From assembly GCA_903826205.1 (NCBI GenBank), contig CAIKDP010000209.1, positions 1-64,000 on the forward strand: DNA of 64,000 nucleotides. Direction: 5' to 3'. The notes under the pieces are model-generated. The model was not told the DNA's origin. It searched no databases and worked only from the letters and a program-made list of their open reading frames with translations. The translations under genes were made by a program, and so were the position numbers. Below, piece after piece: positions 30,218 to 39,520 of the stretch (within the stretch, counting starts at the first letter, position 1; every line of letters starts with the position of its first letter). The stretch comes from Akkermansiaceae bacterium. Lineage in GTDB: Bacteria > Verrucomicrobiota > Verrucomicrobiia > Verrucomicrobiales > Akkermansiaceae.

Positions 30218-33200
30218 TCACGGCTTGGGCGTGAAGGCGGGGCCGACGAGGGTTTGACCTTCGGAGGTGATCATTGCGGGGACGCGGTATTTGTCCACAG
30301 CGACGGCATCCGCTGCGGCAAAGCGGCCATTTCTGACATACCATTTGTGTTGGACTCCGCCACTGTATCCGGTGGCCCGCACCTGGCTGCCTACCACCGT
30401 CAGATCGACGTCGTAAAGCTCGACATTGAAGTCGGGGCCGGTGGCATAGTCGTCGGTGACGGCAGGGGGGCGGACGATGTCGGATCCCCACGTCTGGGTG
30501 AGGAAGTCAATTTGATAGGCATCGCCCGCGGTGACGGACCACTGGACCCTGGCCACCTCCATGGCGCGCTCATACGGGGTGAGGGGTGGGTCCAAAGCCA
30601 CATAAGGATTTTTGAGCACCATGCGCGCGGCACCATCACTGTAGATGCACAGGACCTGATACTCGGTGCCCGCCTCATAATCGGTTAGTTGCCAGTATGG
30701 CAATGAGGATAACGGCACGGCATCGAGTGTGGGCTCGGTGGCGTGGAGGATTTCCGTCGGGGTCTCGGCATGCGGCCAGACGACGGAGCCTGGACCGCAA
30801 TAGAGACGCCCTTCGGGTCCGTCAAACTTGACGCGGAAGCGGCAGGTGGGGTCGGATGCGGTTAGATCGACATAGACGAGCATGGAATCGGCGCCGGGCG
30901 GAACGGAGCCGCCATGGGCGAGCAGACCGATGGCCAACTGGCCGGTGCCCTTGGCGAAATTGTCACCGGGATTGCCCATGACCATGCCATTGACGGGGAT
31001 GGCCCCGGTGACGCGCACGGGCACCTTGCCCGCATAGGCGACATGCATGGTGACATGGCCGGGAGTGGCGACCGGCGGATCGCCTACCGTCGGGCCATCA
31101 GTTACCGCGGGAGTGGCGACCACGACGCCCCCAAAGACGCCGCCATGCTTGGCAGGGGCTCCGGTGTGATCGAGCCAGACGAGATGGCCCGCCTTCCAAC
31201 CGCCCGCGGGAGCGGCGGCACCCGCCATGTCCACCACCCTGCGCGAGGACGAGTGCTCGGAACCCACGGGCTTTTCATAGACATCGGTGAATGTGGTGTG
31301 GGTGCGGGAGCGGGGGGATGTTTGGCCAGCCCGTTCCAGATTGGCAAGGGTTCGATACTGGCGGATTTCCCGCTTGAGGGCATCCTGGCCGGTGAAGAGT
31401 TCGTCGGTGCGCTGGATGCGTTGCAAGGTGCGCTCGGCAAAGGCAACGGACGAGGCACGGGCCTTCGTGAAATCGACCCGCTCGGTGACGCCGCCACCAA
31501 AGGTGATAGACACGCTGATGCGGTCGATAACGGGACTGAGCGCGGTGCCGGCCACGCCATTGCGGGTGAAGCCGCCACTGTGCTGGACGGCGGATAGAGT
31601 GAGGATGGGACCGGCGACGGCATCGGCCTTGGCAATGGCCCCCACGCCATCCTGATAGAGGATTTCCTTGAACTGTGCCTCATTGACGGCGGGCAGCCGG
31701 ACATCGGCGTCGTCGAAATTGACGACGCCCGCATCATCGAGGGTGACGTTTTCATCGACCTCGCAGAGGTGGAGATCCAAACCACTGGCGGAGACAACAC
31801 CCCGGCGCGGACCCTTGCCGTAATCCCGATAGAACCTGCCGAAGAGGAAACAAAAGGCGGCTTTGACATTGGCGGGAAGTATGGCGAAATCGGGGTTGGG
31901 GACGGCGACATCGAGGTAGTCACTATCCGCCCCGAGTGATGATGATAGATCGGTGCCGCCCACCTCGCCACGGTTTTCCATGATGTAGAGGGAAGTGCCT
32001 GCCTCCGGGTCGCCATCAATGAAGGTGGGGACATTGAAACGGATGGACTTGCCGATGGGATCGACCTCGAAGGGCGGGGCGTCCGTCCAGGTGTCGCGGT
32101 AGCTGGTGGAGGCGTTGCGATAGAAGAGTTGTATATCGCGGGCGGATAGAAGGTCCAGCGGCTGGCCCTGACAAATGGCTTGCGACTGGACGCCGGGATA
32201 GTATTGCAAGGGATCGGTGGCGTAGTCCTGCTTGTCGAGATTGTCCTCGCCCTCACCGATTTTGGTGGAGCACAACAGGCTGTCGGCAAACTCCAACGAG
32301 GCAAGCGGCACGCCATACAACACATAATCCTCCGGGATGCGATAGGAACGATAGACCAGCTCGCGGATATAAACCCACACCGGCAGGGAGTTGCGGGCGA
32401 TTTTTCCGAACGGTCGGGAGTCTAACATGGATGGCGAATTCCATTGCTTGGCAAACCCGGCAAGCGTCACCTGCCGGGCGAAGGCCGCCAGTTCCGCCTG
32501 ATCGGACTTGGTGGCGGTGGGCATTGCAAAGACGTCGGCGACTTGACGCAGCCAGGCGAGTTCGTCGATCCAGAGTTCGTAGCGAGGGTTCCAGTCGGGC
32601 TCCAACTCGATATTGAGTTTCTGGATGCGCATGCGTTCGCCTACGACGCGCAGCTTGGTATCGGCAGAGGTGAGGGCATAACCGGTGGTGAGCGGCGTGC
32701 ACGAGCCATCGGGGACGGGAAGGGCACCGACACCCTTGACGCCCCATTTCAACATGCGGGTGCCGGATAGATAGACTTCCAGCCCGGTCTTGGAATTGAT
32801 CTCGGCAATGAGGTTGGAGAGCTTGGTGCCGGCGGAGTGATCGAGGCCGGTGACAATGGAGGTGGAGAGGGACGCGTGATAATCACGGGTGAAACGGAAA
32901 TCCCCCCAGGCGTGATTGAACGCGGATTCGAGCACCTGAAGCGCAGTGTATGGCTCGTCGGTGAAGGTCCAGACGCCGCTCTCCCAATGTTGGGGAAGCA
33001 GATGCCGGAACCGGCGACGCACCGCCCACGGGGCTTCCGCAGGCGTGGCCGCCGGTGGCGTGGCTGCCGGGATGCGGGATTCCAACCGGGACGCTCCATC
33101 GACGCCATCCGCGCCATTCTGCACGCTGATTTCCGCGTCATCGGGATCGGCCTTGGGACGCGGCAGGAACTTGGCATAGGTATCGTCTTCAATGTTCCAT

Positions 33201-33484
33201 GCCCCAAACACCATTTGCCAACCCAGACGCACACGGTTGTCCACGACCTGGAATGTTTGGATGTGACCGGAACCAAACTCCGTGGCTTCGCTCACCTCGC
33301 TGACCACGCCGGGGAAGCTGGCGACCGAGCCGAATGAATATGTCACGTAGTCGCCAACACTCAGGCCGAAGACCGTCTCGCCGCCGCCCACAATGTCCAT
33401 GATGACCTTGCCGGTGGCGGCAGCAGGGTTGATGCCCCATGCCTTGGAGAAATTGAATTCGCTGATAATGCCGCCGCCGATCAT
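30218..33484 (-). CDS. Large hypothetical protein, possible phage tail/baseplate-like structural protein
   Basis: ORF 30218..33523 with internal start MIGGGIISEFNFSKAWG; repetitive beta-rich composition, lies at the edge of the element. Confidence 0.5.
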   Translation of the reverse strand: MIGGGIISEFNFSKAWGINPAAATGKVIMDIVGGGETVFGLSVGDYVTYSFGSVASFPGVVSEVSEATEFGSGHIQTFQVVDNRVRLGWQMVFGAWNIEDDTYAKFLPRPKADPDDAEISVQNGADGVDGASRLESRIPAATPPAATPAEAPWAVRRRFRHLLPQHWESGVWTFTDEPYTALQVLESAFNHAWGDFRFTRDYHASLSTSIVTGLDHSAGTKLSNLIAEINSKTGLEVYLSGTRMLKWGVKGVGALPVPDGSCTPLTTGYALTSADTKLRVVGERMRIQKLNIELEPDWNPRYELWIDELAWLRQVADVFAMPTATKSDQAELAAFARQVTLAGFAKQWNSPSMLDSRPFGKIARNSLPVWVYIRELVYRSYRIPEDYVLYGVPLASLEFADSLLCSTKIGEGEDNLDKQDYATDPLQYYPGVQSQAICQGQPLDLLSARDIQLFYRNASTSYRDTWTDAPPFEVDPIGKSIRFNVPTFIDGDPEAGTSLYIMENRGEVGGTDLSSSLGADSDYLDVAVPNPDFAILPANVKAAFCFLFGRFYRDYGKGPRRGVVSASGLDLHLCEVDENVTLDDAGVVNFDDADVRLPAVNEAQFKEILYQDGVGAIAKADAVAGPILTLSAVQHSGGFTRNGVAGTALSPVIDRISVSITFGGGVTERVDFTKARASSVAFAERTLQRIQRTDELFTGQDALKREIRQYRTLANLERAGQTSPRSRTHTTFTDVYEKPVGSEHSSSRRVVDMAGAAAPAGGWKAGHLVWLDHTGAPAKHGGVFGGVVVATPAVTDGPTVGDPPVATPGHVTMHVAYAGKVPVRVTGAIPVNGMVMGNPGDNFAKGTGQLAIGLLAHGGSVPPGADSMLVYVDLTASDPTCRFRVKFDGPEGRLYCGPGSVVWPHAETPTEILHATEPTLDAVPLSSLPYWQLTDYEAGTEYQVLCIYSDGAARMVLKNPYVALDPPLTPYERAMEVARVQWSVTAGDAYQIDFLTQTWGSDIVRPPAVTDDYATGPDFNVELYDVDLTVVGSQVRATGYSGGVQHKWYVRNGRFAAADAVAVDKYRVPAMITSEGQTLVGPAFTPKP

Positions 33485-34110
33485 GGGAGTGAGGGAGTGG
33501 GGGTGACACCGTGGCCGCGCCACGCGAACAAACGTCGAGTGTGGGAGCCGTCCATCCGTGAGAGGCGCGCCAGCGGCGTGGACGGGTCAGTGAAGGAATC
33601 TGCCGATGGGGTGAGGTTCACAATCTCCAGGCGGGCATCGACCGTGATATATTCGCCGGGCTGCAAGAGCACGTTGTCGGCAAAGGGACCATCGGCGATA
33701 CCGGTGACGGTTTGTTCTTCGCCCGCGGCCAACGCCATGGGCCCGAACCCGTAACACGCGATCATGGATTCCTGTGTGACCGCGACGGCAGAGAATCCAA
33801 CAGGCGAGGTGAAGGGCGCGTCAAGCGACTTGACGCGGAACCGGGCCGTGCCACGGGAGGTGTCGCGTAGCGTGGTATCGAGCCACGGGTCGGACTCCGT
33901 TGCACGCCACTGTGCCTCGACCACACATCCGGCAATCTCGGGATGGAAGATGACACGCGGGGAGCGCGACACACCCTCGCGCCACGCGAGGTAGGGCAGG
34001 GGATGGTCCCCGACAATGCGCCAGCGCCAATGCCAGGATGTCTGTTCCGAGTGTTCTACGTGGAACAACAGAGCGGCAACACCATTCACCTTGGGGACTA
34101 AATGAAGCAC
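33481..34110 (-). CDS. Hypothetical protein co-transcribed with the 30218-33484 gene
   Basis: ORF 209 aa overlapping the start of the downstream gene by 4 nt. Confidence 0.55.
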   Translation of the reverse strand: MLHLVPKVNGVAALLFHVEHSEQTSWHWRWRIVGDHPLPYLAWREGVSRSPRVIFHPEIAGCVVEAQWRATESDPWLDTTLRDTSRGTARFRVKSLDAPFTSPVGFSAVAVTQESMIACYGFGPMALAAGEEQTVTGIADGPFADNVLLQPGEYITVDARLEIVNLTPSADSFTDPSTPLARLSRMDGSHTRRLFAWRGHGVTPTPSLP

Positions 34111-34153
34111 GGCGGAATAGTATAGGGCAGGCGCGGAAAATCAACAATTTTAC

Positions 34154-34181
34154 GTTGTGCAAGACAATACTCTTGCGCAAC
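34154..34181. promoter_or_regulatory. Inverted repeat in divergent intergenic region, candidate operator
   Basis: gttgtgcaaga-caatac-tcttgcgcaac, 11-bp arms with one mismatch, between divergent genes at 34110 (-) and 34220 (+). Confidence 0.45.
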
Positions 34182-34219
34182 TTGGCGGATAGTCGCTATT
34201 TTGGCGTTTCACTTACGAC

Positions 34220-34444
34220 ATGAACACCAACAAGAAGAACTTGCTCTCCGCGTGTGGCATCGCCAAGGAATTGAGGCGTTCGGCACAAGGCGTGCGCGAT
34301 GCGATCGGTCGCCTGGGGATTCGTCCGGAATTCGAGGTTGCCAACGGCAACTACTACGCACCCGCCGTGGTGGAAACGCTGCGCAAGGAGATGCGGGCGA
34401 GAACCGGCGAGGGAACCAGGAGCCGTCAACAAGCCCGACGCTGA
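34220..34444 (+). CDS. Small putative DNA-binding (excisionase/MerR-HTH-like) protein
   Basis: ORF 74 aa MNTNKKNLLSACGIAKELRRSAQGVRDAIGRLGIRPEFEVANGNYYAPAVVETLRKEM. Confidence 0.6.
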   Translation: MNTNKKNLLSACGIAKELRRSAQGVRDAIGRLGIRPEFEVANGNYYAPAVVETLRKEMRARTGEGTRSRQQARR

Positions 34445-34451
34445 CACGGCC

Positions 34452-37400
34452 ATGGACAAGGAAGCACTGCGCCGAGCATTCGGTGAGGCGGTCGAGGCGG
34501 CGAAGCATTCACCGCAAGGGATGCTGCCGCGCTTGATGTCAGCCTATGCCATCGAGCTCAACGGCAAGGGCTATGCGCCACGTTGCCCGTGGTGCCAGAA
34601 GAAGGACACTTTCAATATCAATAACAAGAAGGGGGTGTGGCTGTTCGGTTGCTTCTACGACAAGTGTGAGGCCCACAGGGGAGGGGACGAGGTGGGATTC
34701 ATCGCATTGAAGGAGGGACTCACCCGACGCGATGCGGCGAAGAGATTGTTGGAAATCGCGGGGATAGAAAATCCCTTCGATGGGGTGAGGGGGAAGAAGA
34801 CGGAAGACAACAAGACTCAAGACGCAAGAGAAGAGGCTGACGAGGCTGACAGGTCTGAGAATGGGAACGAAGACGGCGAACCGGATTGGGAGGAATTGCG
34901 CGGGGGGAGGGGAGTGGAGGATGCGGTGGCAGCGGGGAAGTCGGGGGAGGGGGAGGGGCTGCGGTATTTGAAAATCCCTGAGAGCGGGAGGAATGCGTAT
35001 GAGGCTTTCTGGGTGGAGATGCGATTGAGTCAGGCACATCGGCAGGAACTCAAGTGGAAGCGCGGACAGAACGACAGGTGGATTGACGCGCTGGGATTTG
35101 TGACGGCCACGCGCGGGAACTTGGCGCGGTTGACGCAGTTGATAGAAAAATTTCCGGAGAAGGAGTTGCTGAAATGCGGGCTGGTCCAGAGGAACAACTA
35201 CACGCGCAAATTGGAAGTGGCCGGGATGCTGTGGGGCCACGTGTGGGATAAGGTGGCCAAGGAATACCGTGATGAGGATATTATCATCATCCCCTACCTC
35301 GACCGCGCGGGAAGGATCACCGGCCTGCGTCCGCATAAGCGCGGGTTGAGCACAAGCGACCACAGGAAGGAGGAAGTCGCCGAGTTCTATAACAAAACCA
35401 ACGAAAACCTGCGGACGATCTACGGCGAGCAATTTTTGTTGGATCGGCCCAAGGAGTTCGAGCATAGCTGCTTGATATGTGAGGGGGAATTCAAGGCGGT
35501 GGCACCGGCGATGTGCGGCATCCCGGCGATCGGCTTTCAAGGGATCGAATATTTTCTCCAGAACAAGGCCAGCCAGCAGGCGATCCAAACCACGGTGGAC
35601 TTGCTCAAGCGGAATAAGATCCGCGAGGTGATCGTGGTGTTTGACTCGGAGGCCAAGCTCGACAAGCCGTTTTCCGAGCGATTCAATGCGGAGATCTGGG
35701 CCAGATTCACGGCCTTGGTGCTGGAGGATCATGGGTTCAAGGCGCTCTTCGCCGTGTTGCCGGATGAGTGGAGGGTCGATGGCAAGGCGGATTGGGACGG
35801 ACGCCTGGCATGGCATGTTAGAAATGCCAAGTCCCACGCGGCGGGGCTGAAGGCGGCGCAAGCGGAGTTTCATAAATTCCTGCGCCACCGGACCGGTGAG
35901 CGGCCGTCGGTGCGCAAGCCGCCACGCCAGATGGACTGGATGTGTGATCTGAAGGAAGACGTGATCATGCAAGCGCTCAACAAGCTGCGGCATGTCCCGA
36001 AGATTTTCACCGGCGGCGCGTATGAGCTGGACCTGGCGACGGAATTCACGAACTGGTGCCACCCGGACTACAGGGACAAGCTGGCGATTTCCAAACTGAC
36101 CGCCGCGTTGCGTGAGACGTATGGTGGGTATTACAAGCCGAAACCGCCGAGCGAGGCGTTGGAGAAGCGGGCGCTGGACGCACTCAAGGAGGTCGAGGAG
36201 GTTTTGAAGAAGCATGATGAGGAAATGAACCTCAGCGAGGAGCAACTGCGACAATACCGTGCTGTGAAGAGCGCGGCGCTGACCACGCTCTACCGCTACC
36301 CCAAGGCGTTCACGGACTTCACGGCGGAGAGCAAATACAAGGTGCTTTGCCACGAACCGGATGGCAGCACGCGATTGGACCGGCTGATCGTTTTCAAGGA
36401 TAAGAACGGCAGAAGATCGAAACCTATCCAGATGGCAGGCGACAAACTCAACTCGTCACAGGAGCTGAGGAAGTTTTTTCCGAAGGTGGGCAGCTACCAT
36501 TGGTGGGGAAACCAGGAGGAATGCGACTACTGGCTCCAGGAGCTCGATGTGCAAAACTACCAGCGCACGATCACCGAGATCGATACCTATGGCTGGAACC
36601 GCGAGGTGGGACTCTATATCATGGGGGATTGCGCCGTGGGTTCTAACGGGAAATTCATTTTCCCGGACAAGCACGGGATCATTTGGCATAAGGATTTGGG
36701 CTACAAAAACTCGGAAGGCGTGGAATCCGGCACCGCGTTTTGCCACAAGCCCCCCATGCTCTTTCCCAATATGGCAGACGCTAGGAAAGCCCACGATGAA
36801 ATCGATTGGCTCACCGAGCAACGGGAAGTGGGAAAGATCTGGCGCACGTTGCAGAAGGATTTTGTGGATGCCTTCGGCGGTATCGCGGGCTACGCGGCCA
36901 TCGGTGCGATGCTCCAATACATGGCCCACCCGGAACTCATGCGCTCTATCAGCGGCAAGCCGGGCTTCTGGGTGCAGGGCCGCAAGGGGTCGGGTAAAAC
37001 CAAAACCGTGGAGGCGGGTATGCGGATTTTCGGCTTCCCGCGCAACTATGAGATCGTGGCGCTGGGTTCAACCAAAGTCGGCATCGAGCGCAACCTATCG
37101 CAGTTTTGCGGGCTGCCGGTGCATATCGACGAGTGGCGCAACCGCCGCGCAGACGACAATACCGTGGGTTTCATCACCAACGCCTTCAATGAGATAGGGA
37201 TTTCCAAAGGAACCATGGTGGGCACCAAGTCCACCCGCAAGTCCCGTGCCTCGACCATCCCCATTGTCACCGGCGAGGATGGGGCCACCGACCCCGCGCT
37301 GCGCTCCCGTTACCTGCGGCTTGTGATGTCATCCGCCCAACGTCAGGGCACACCCCAGGAGCAACGCCAGCGGTATTTCCAAATGTTGGAGAATGCTGAT

Positions 37401-38183
37401 AGCTATCATCGCGTGGGGCGCTTCCTGTTCAGGCACAGGGACGCCTTCGCCGCCCGCATCGTGCAGATGACCCGTGATTTCATCGCCGCCCCTGAGACCG
37501 GCAAGCGGATTCCGGGGGATCGCGAACAGGAAGTGGCTGGGATCTGTTTGTCCGCCGTACTCGCGGCCCAGGAATTCATCGACCCTGAGGGCATGGAGCT
37601 GATTGAAACGCCACAGATCAAGGAGTTCATGCTTAAGCACATGGCGGAATCCTGCTCCGATACGACCAATGATATTTTCATGGTCAATTTTTTTGCCGAC
37701 GCCGTGAACATGATCAATCGCGGTGTCCCGCATGTGGATAAATACCTGCGCATTTGCCGCGGCATGGTCGATGATGTCACCGGCCGCATCAATATCATCC
37801 CTGACGTGACGGCGATGAATGGCCGGGTCATCGTCCTCATTGCCTACCGCGAGCTCTACGACGAATTTATGGCCGACAAGGGCAAGCTGCGCGAAGTAGC
37901 CTCCATCGCCCGCTCCAATATCCAGGCGGAACTCAAGGCCGAGGACGCATGGGTCCAAATGACCGCCCGTCCCGGAGTCCATCGCTACCGGTTGCCATGG
38001 AAGAATGGGGCCAGAGACATTCTCCGCACCTACTGGGCACTTGATTACGAAAAGTGCCCGCCCGAACTCAGGGATGTCTTCCGCTCGATCTATGAGCGGG
38101 AACTGGAAGAGGTGGATTATGCGCTGAACGATAAGGACGAAGTCGTCCACCAGTCCGAAATGAACTGCGCTGAGGAGGACTGA
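34452..38183 (+). CDS. Primase-helicase: CHC2 zinc finger, TOPRIM-like and SF3/DUF927-like ATPase domains
   Basis: ORF 34299..38183, start at MDKEALRRAF; CPWCQKKDTFNI...CFYDKCEAH zinc finger; LICEGEFKAVAPAMCGIPAIGFQGI and EVIVVFDSEAK toprim; GFWVQGRKGSGKTKTVEAGMRIFG Walker A. Confidence 0.85.
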   Translation: MDKEALRRAFGEAVEAAKHSPQGMLPRLMSAYAIELNGKGYAPRCPWCQKKDTFNINNKKGVWLFGCFYDKCEAHRGGDEVGFIALKEGLTRRDAAKRLLEIAGIENPFDGVRGKKTEDNKTQDAREEADEADRSENGNEDGEPDWEELRGGRGVEDAVAAGKSGEGEGLRYLKIPESGRNAYEAFWVEMRLSQAHRQELKWKRGQNDRWIDALGFVTATRGNLARLTQLIEKFPEKELLKCGLVQRNNYTRKLEVAGMLWGHVWDKVAKEYRDEDIIIIPYLDRAGRITGLRPHKRGLSTSDHRKEEVAEFYNKTNENLRTIYGEQFLLDRPKEFEHSCLICEGEFKAVAPAMCGIPAIGFQGIEYFLQNKASQQAIQTTVDLLKRNKIREVIVVFDSEAKLDKPFSERFNAEIWARFTALVLEDHGFKALFAVLPDEWRVDGKADWDGRLAWHVRNAKSHAAGLKAAQAEFHKFLRHRTGERPSVRKPPRQMDWMCDLKEDVIMQALNKLRHVPKIFTGGAYELDLATEFTNWCHPDYRDKLAISKLTAALRETYGGYYKPKPPSEALEKRALDALKEVEEVLKKHDEEMNLSEEQLRQYRAVKSAALTTLYRYPKAFTDFTAESKYKVLCHEPDGSTRLDRLIVFKDKNGRRSKPIQMAGDKLNSSQELRKFFPKVGSYHWWGNQEECDYWLQELDVQNYQRTITEIDTYGWNREVGLYIMGDCAVGSNGKFIFPDKHGIIWHKDLGYKNSEGVESGTAFCHKPPMLFPNMADARKAHDEIDWLTEQREVGKIWRTLQKDFVDAFGGIAGYAAIGAMLQYMAHPELMRSISGKPGFWVQGRKGSGKTKTVEAGMRIFGFPRNYEIVALGSTKVGIERNLSQFCGLPVHIDEWRNRRADDNTVGFITNAFNEIGISKGTMVGTKSTRKSRASTIPIVTGEDGATDPALRSRYLRLVMSSAQRQGTPQEQRQRYFQMLENADSYHRVGRFLFRHRDAFAARIVQMTRDFIAAPETGKRIPGDREQEVAGICLSAVLAAQEFIDPEGMELIETPQIKEFMLKHMAESCSDTTNDIFMVNFFADAVNMINRGVPHVDKYLRICRGMVDDVTGRINIIPDVTAMNGRVIVLIAYRELYDEFMADKGKLREVASIARSNIQAELKAEDAWVQMTARPGVHRYRLPWKNGARDILRTYWALDYEKCPPELRDVFRSIYERELEEVDYALNDKDEVVHQSEMNCAEED

Positions 38184-38204
38184 GTCGGGAGTGCGGGCGT
38201 GTTT

Positions 38205-38545
38205 GCTACACGGGTGCTACATGGATTGCTACACGCCTTCTGGCTCTGTAACTCATGTTGTTTCAATCAGTTATTTTTCAATAATTCATTCTGTGTAGCA
38301 AATGTAGCGAATGTAGCAGTTTTCCATGCCTGCCACGCATGAGGATTTGCCGATCCGTTTCCAGCTCGCTCAAATCGCCGCTGGCTCAGGCACCATGCCC
38401 GTGCCCTGATGCTAAGAGCATGTGGCATTCCAAAATGCTACATTCGCTACATTGCTACATGGAGGCTCGTAAACCGTTGATTTACATGGTCACTGTTGCG
38501 TGTAGCAAAACAGTTGGCGCTACACAGATGCAGCGGTTTGCTACA
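38205..38545. repeat. Iteron-like array: 12 copies of GCTACA/TGTAGC, candidate replication origin
   Basis: Copies start at 38205, 38216, 38228 (+); 38294, 38303, 38312 (-); 38437, 38446, 38454 (+); 38501 (-); 38519, 38540 (+). AT-rich stretch 38246-38293 between the first two triplets. Confidence 0.75.
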
Positions 38546-38724
38546 CGGATTTGAACGGCTCTCCCCGTGCCCCGAATTTGGTGCCTTTGTGTTGCGACAT
38601 GCAGAGCAGGTTCGTCACGAAAGTCCCGCGCCCCAGCCTGGGAGGCCGATTTATTGATATTTTGGCGGTTTTCCATGCAAAACGTCTTGACGAGTTTTGG
38701 CAGAGGTGCTATTTGCCGACGGAC

Positions 38725-39177
38725 ATGAACACTCACCCCACCAAACCGGAAGAAGCCAAGCCAACCCGCCGCCGAATAGTCAAGCGGGTTGAGCCGTTCT
38801 CACCGTGGCAGGTCCTCATTCAGGACCGCTGCACTGAACTCGGCCTCAGTTCCCGCGCCCTGGCTGCCAAAATCGCCACCAAACGCCGCGAATACGAACA
38901 CACCACCGTCTGGGCCTGGCTCCGCTCGCCGGAGGGCGCTCCTCCCGGTAACACCTATACCCAGGATCTCAACCGCAGACTCGCCGCTGCCATCGGCGTG
39001 AGTCCTGACGTGCTCGCTGAGGCGTTCGAGGAGTCCCGCCGCAAGTTCATGATCACCAGCAATCCGACGCAGCAGGGGCCCCTCACCGTGCTCCGCATGC
39101 TCTTCGCCGAATCCAAGCGGGAATCTTGGAAAACCGCCGAGATTCTCAAGATCATCGACGACATTCGCGGCAACTGA
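38725..39177 (+). CDS. Putative HTH regulator
   Basis: ORF 38551..39177; start MNTHPTKPEEAKPTRRR; LIQDRCTELGLSSRALAAKIATKRREYEHTTVWAWLRSPEG...LAAAIGVSPDVLAEAF. Confidence 0.6.
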   Translation: MNTHPTKPEEAKPTRRRIVKRVEPFSPWQVLIQDRCTELGLSSRALAAKIATKRREYEHTTVWAWLRSPEGAPPGNTYTQDLNRRLAAAIGVSPDVLAEAFEESRRKFMITSNPTQQGPLTVLRMLFAESKRESWKTAEILKIIDDIRGN

Positions 39178-39520
39178 CCGCCGGCTTCGGCGCGATCTGA
39201 AAATCGCATGTGTCTCCGCCTCCTGCCCCCGATTATGGGTTGGCGGGGGGCGGCAACTTTTCCCCCTCCCCCCGTCATCTTGAAGCGGGTAAAGGTGCTT
39301 ACCGCCCGCGCTCGGTGGGTGCGTCGTCCGCGGCCATCCGCGCAAGGTGCGCGTGAATGGCTCACGGCTGGCGGGTCCATCCGCCGCCCGTCCACCGCGA
39401 AAAGATCGGTTCGGAAAAATGCGCTTTCGCGGGTGGCGCGATTGGTGAAAACAAATCTTGCATGTCGGCATCCTTTTAGATTGTGTAGTGCATGCCGCAA
39501 CGATGGCGGCACACAAGACA

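Noticed and set aside
31102-32325. 407-aa alternative-frame ORF inside the 30218-33484 gene
   Set aside because: Ser/Pro/Arg-rich frame-shifted shadow of the longer, compositionally normal ORF.
34539-36353. 604-aa minus-strand ORF opposite the primase
   Set aside because: Shadow ORF in GC-rich DNA: Leu/Arg/Pro-rich translation with no motif, while the plus strand has clear CHC2/TOPRIM motifs.
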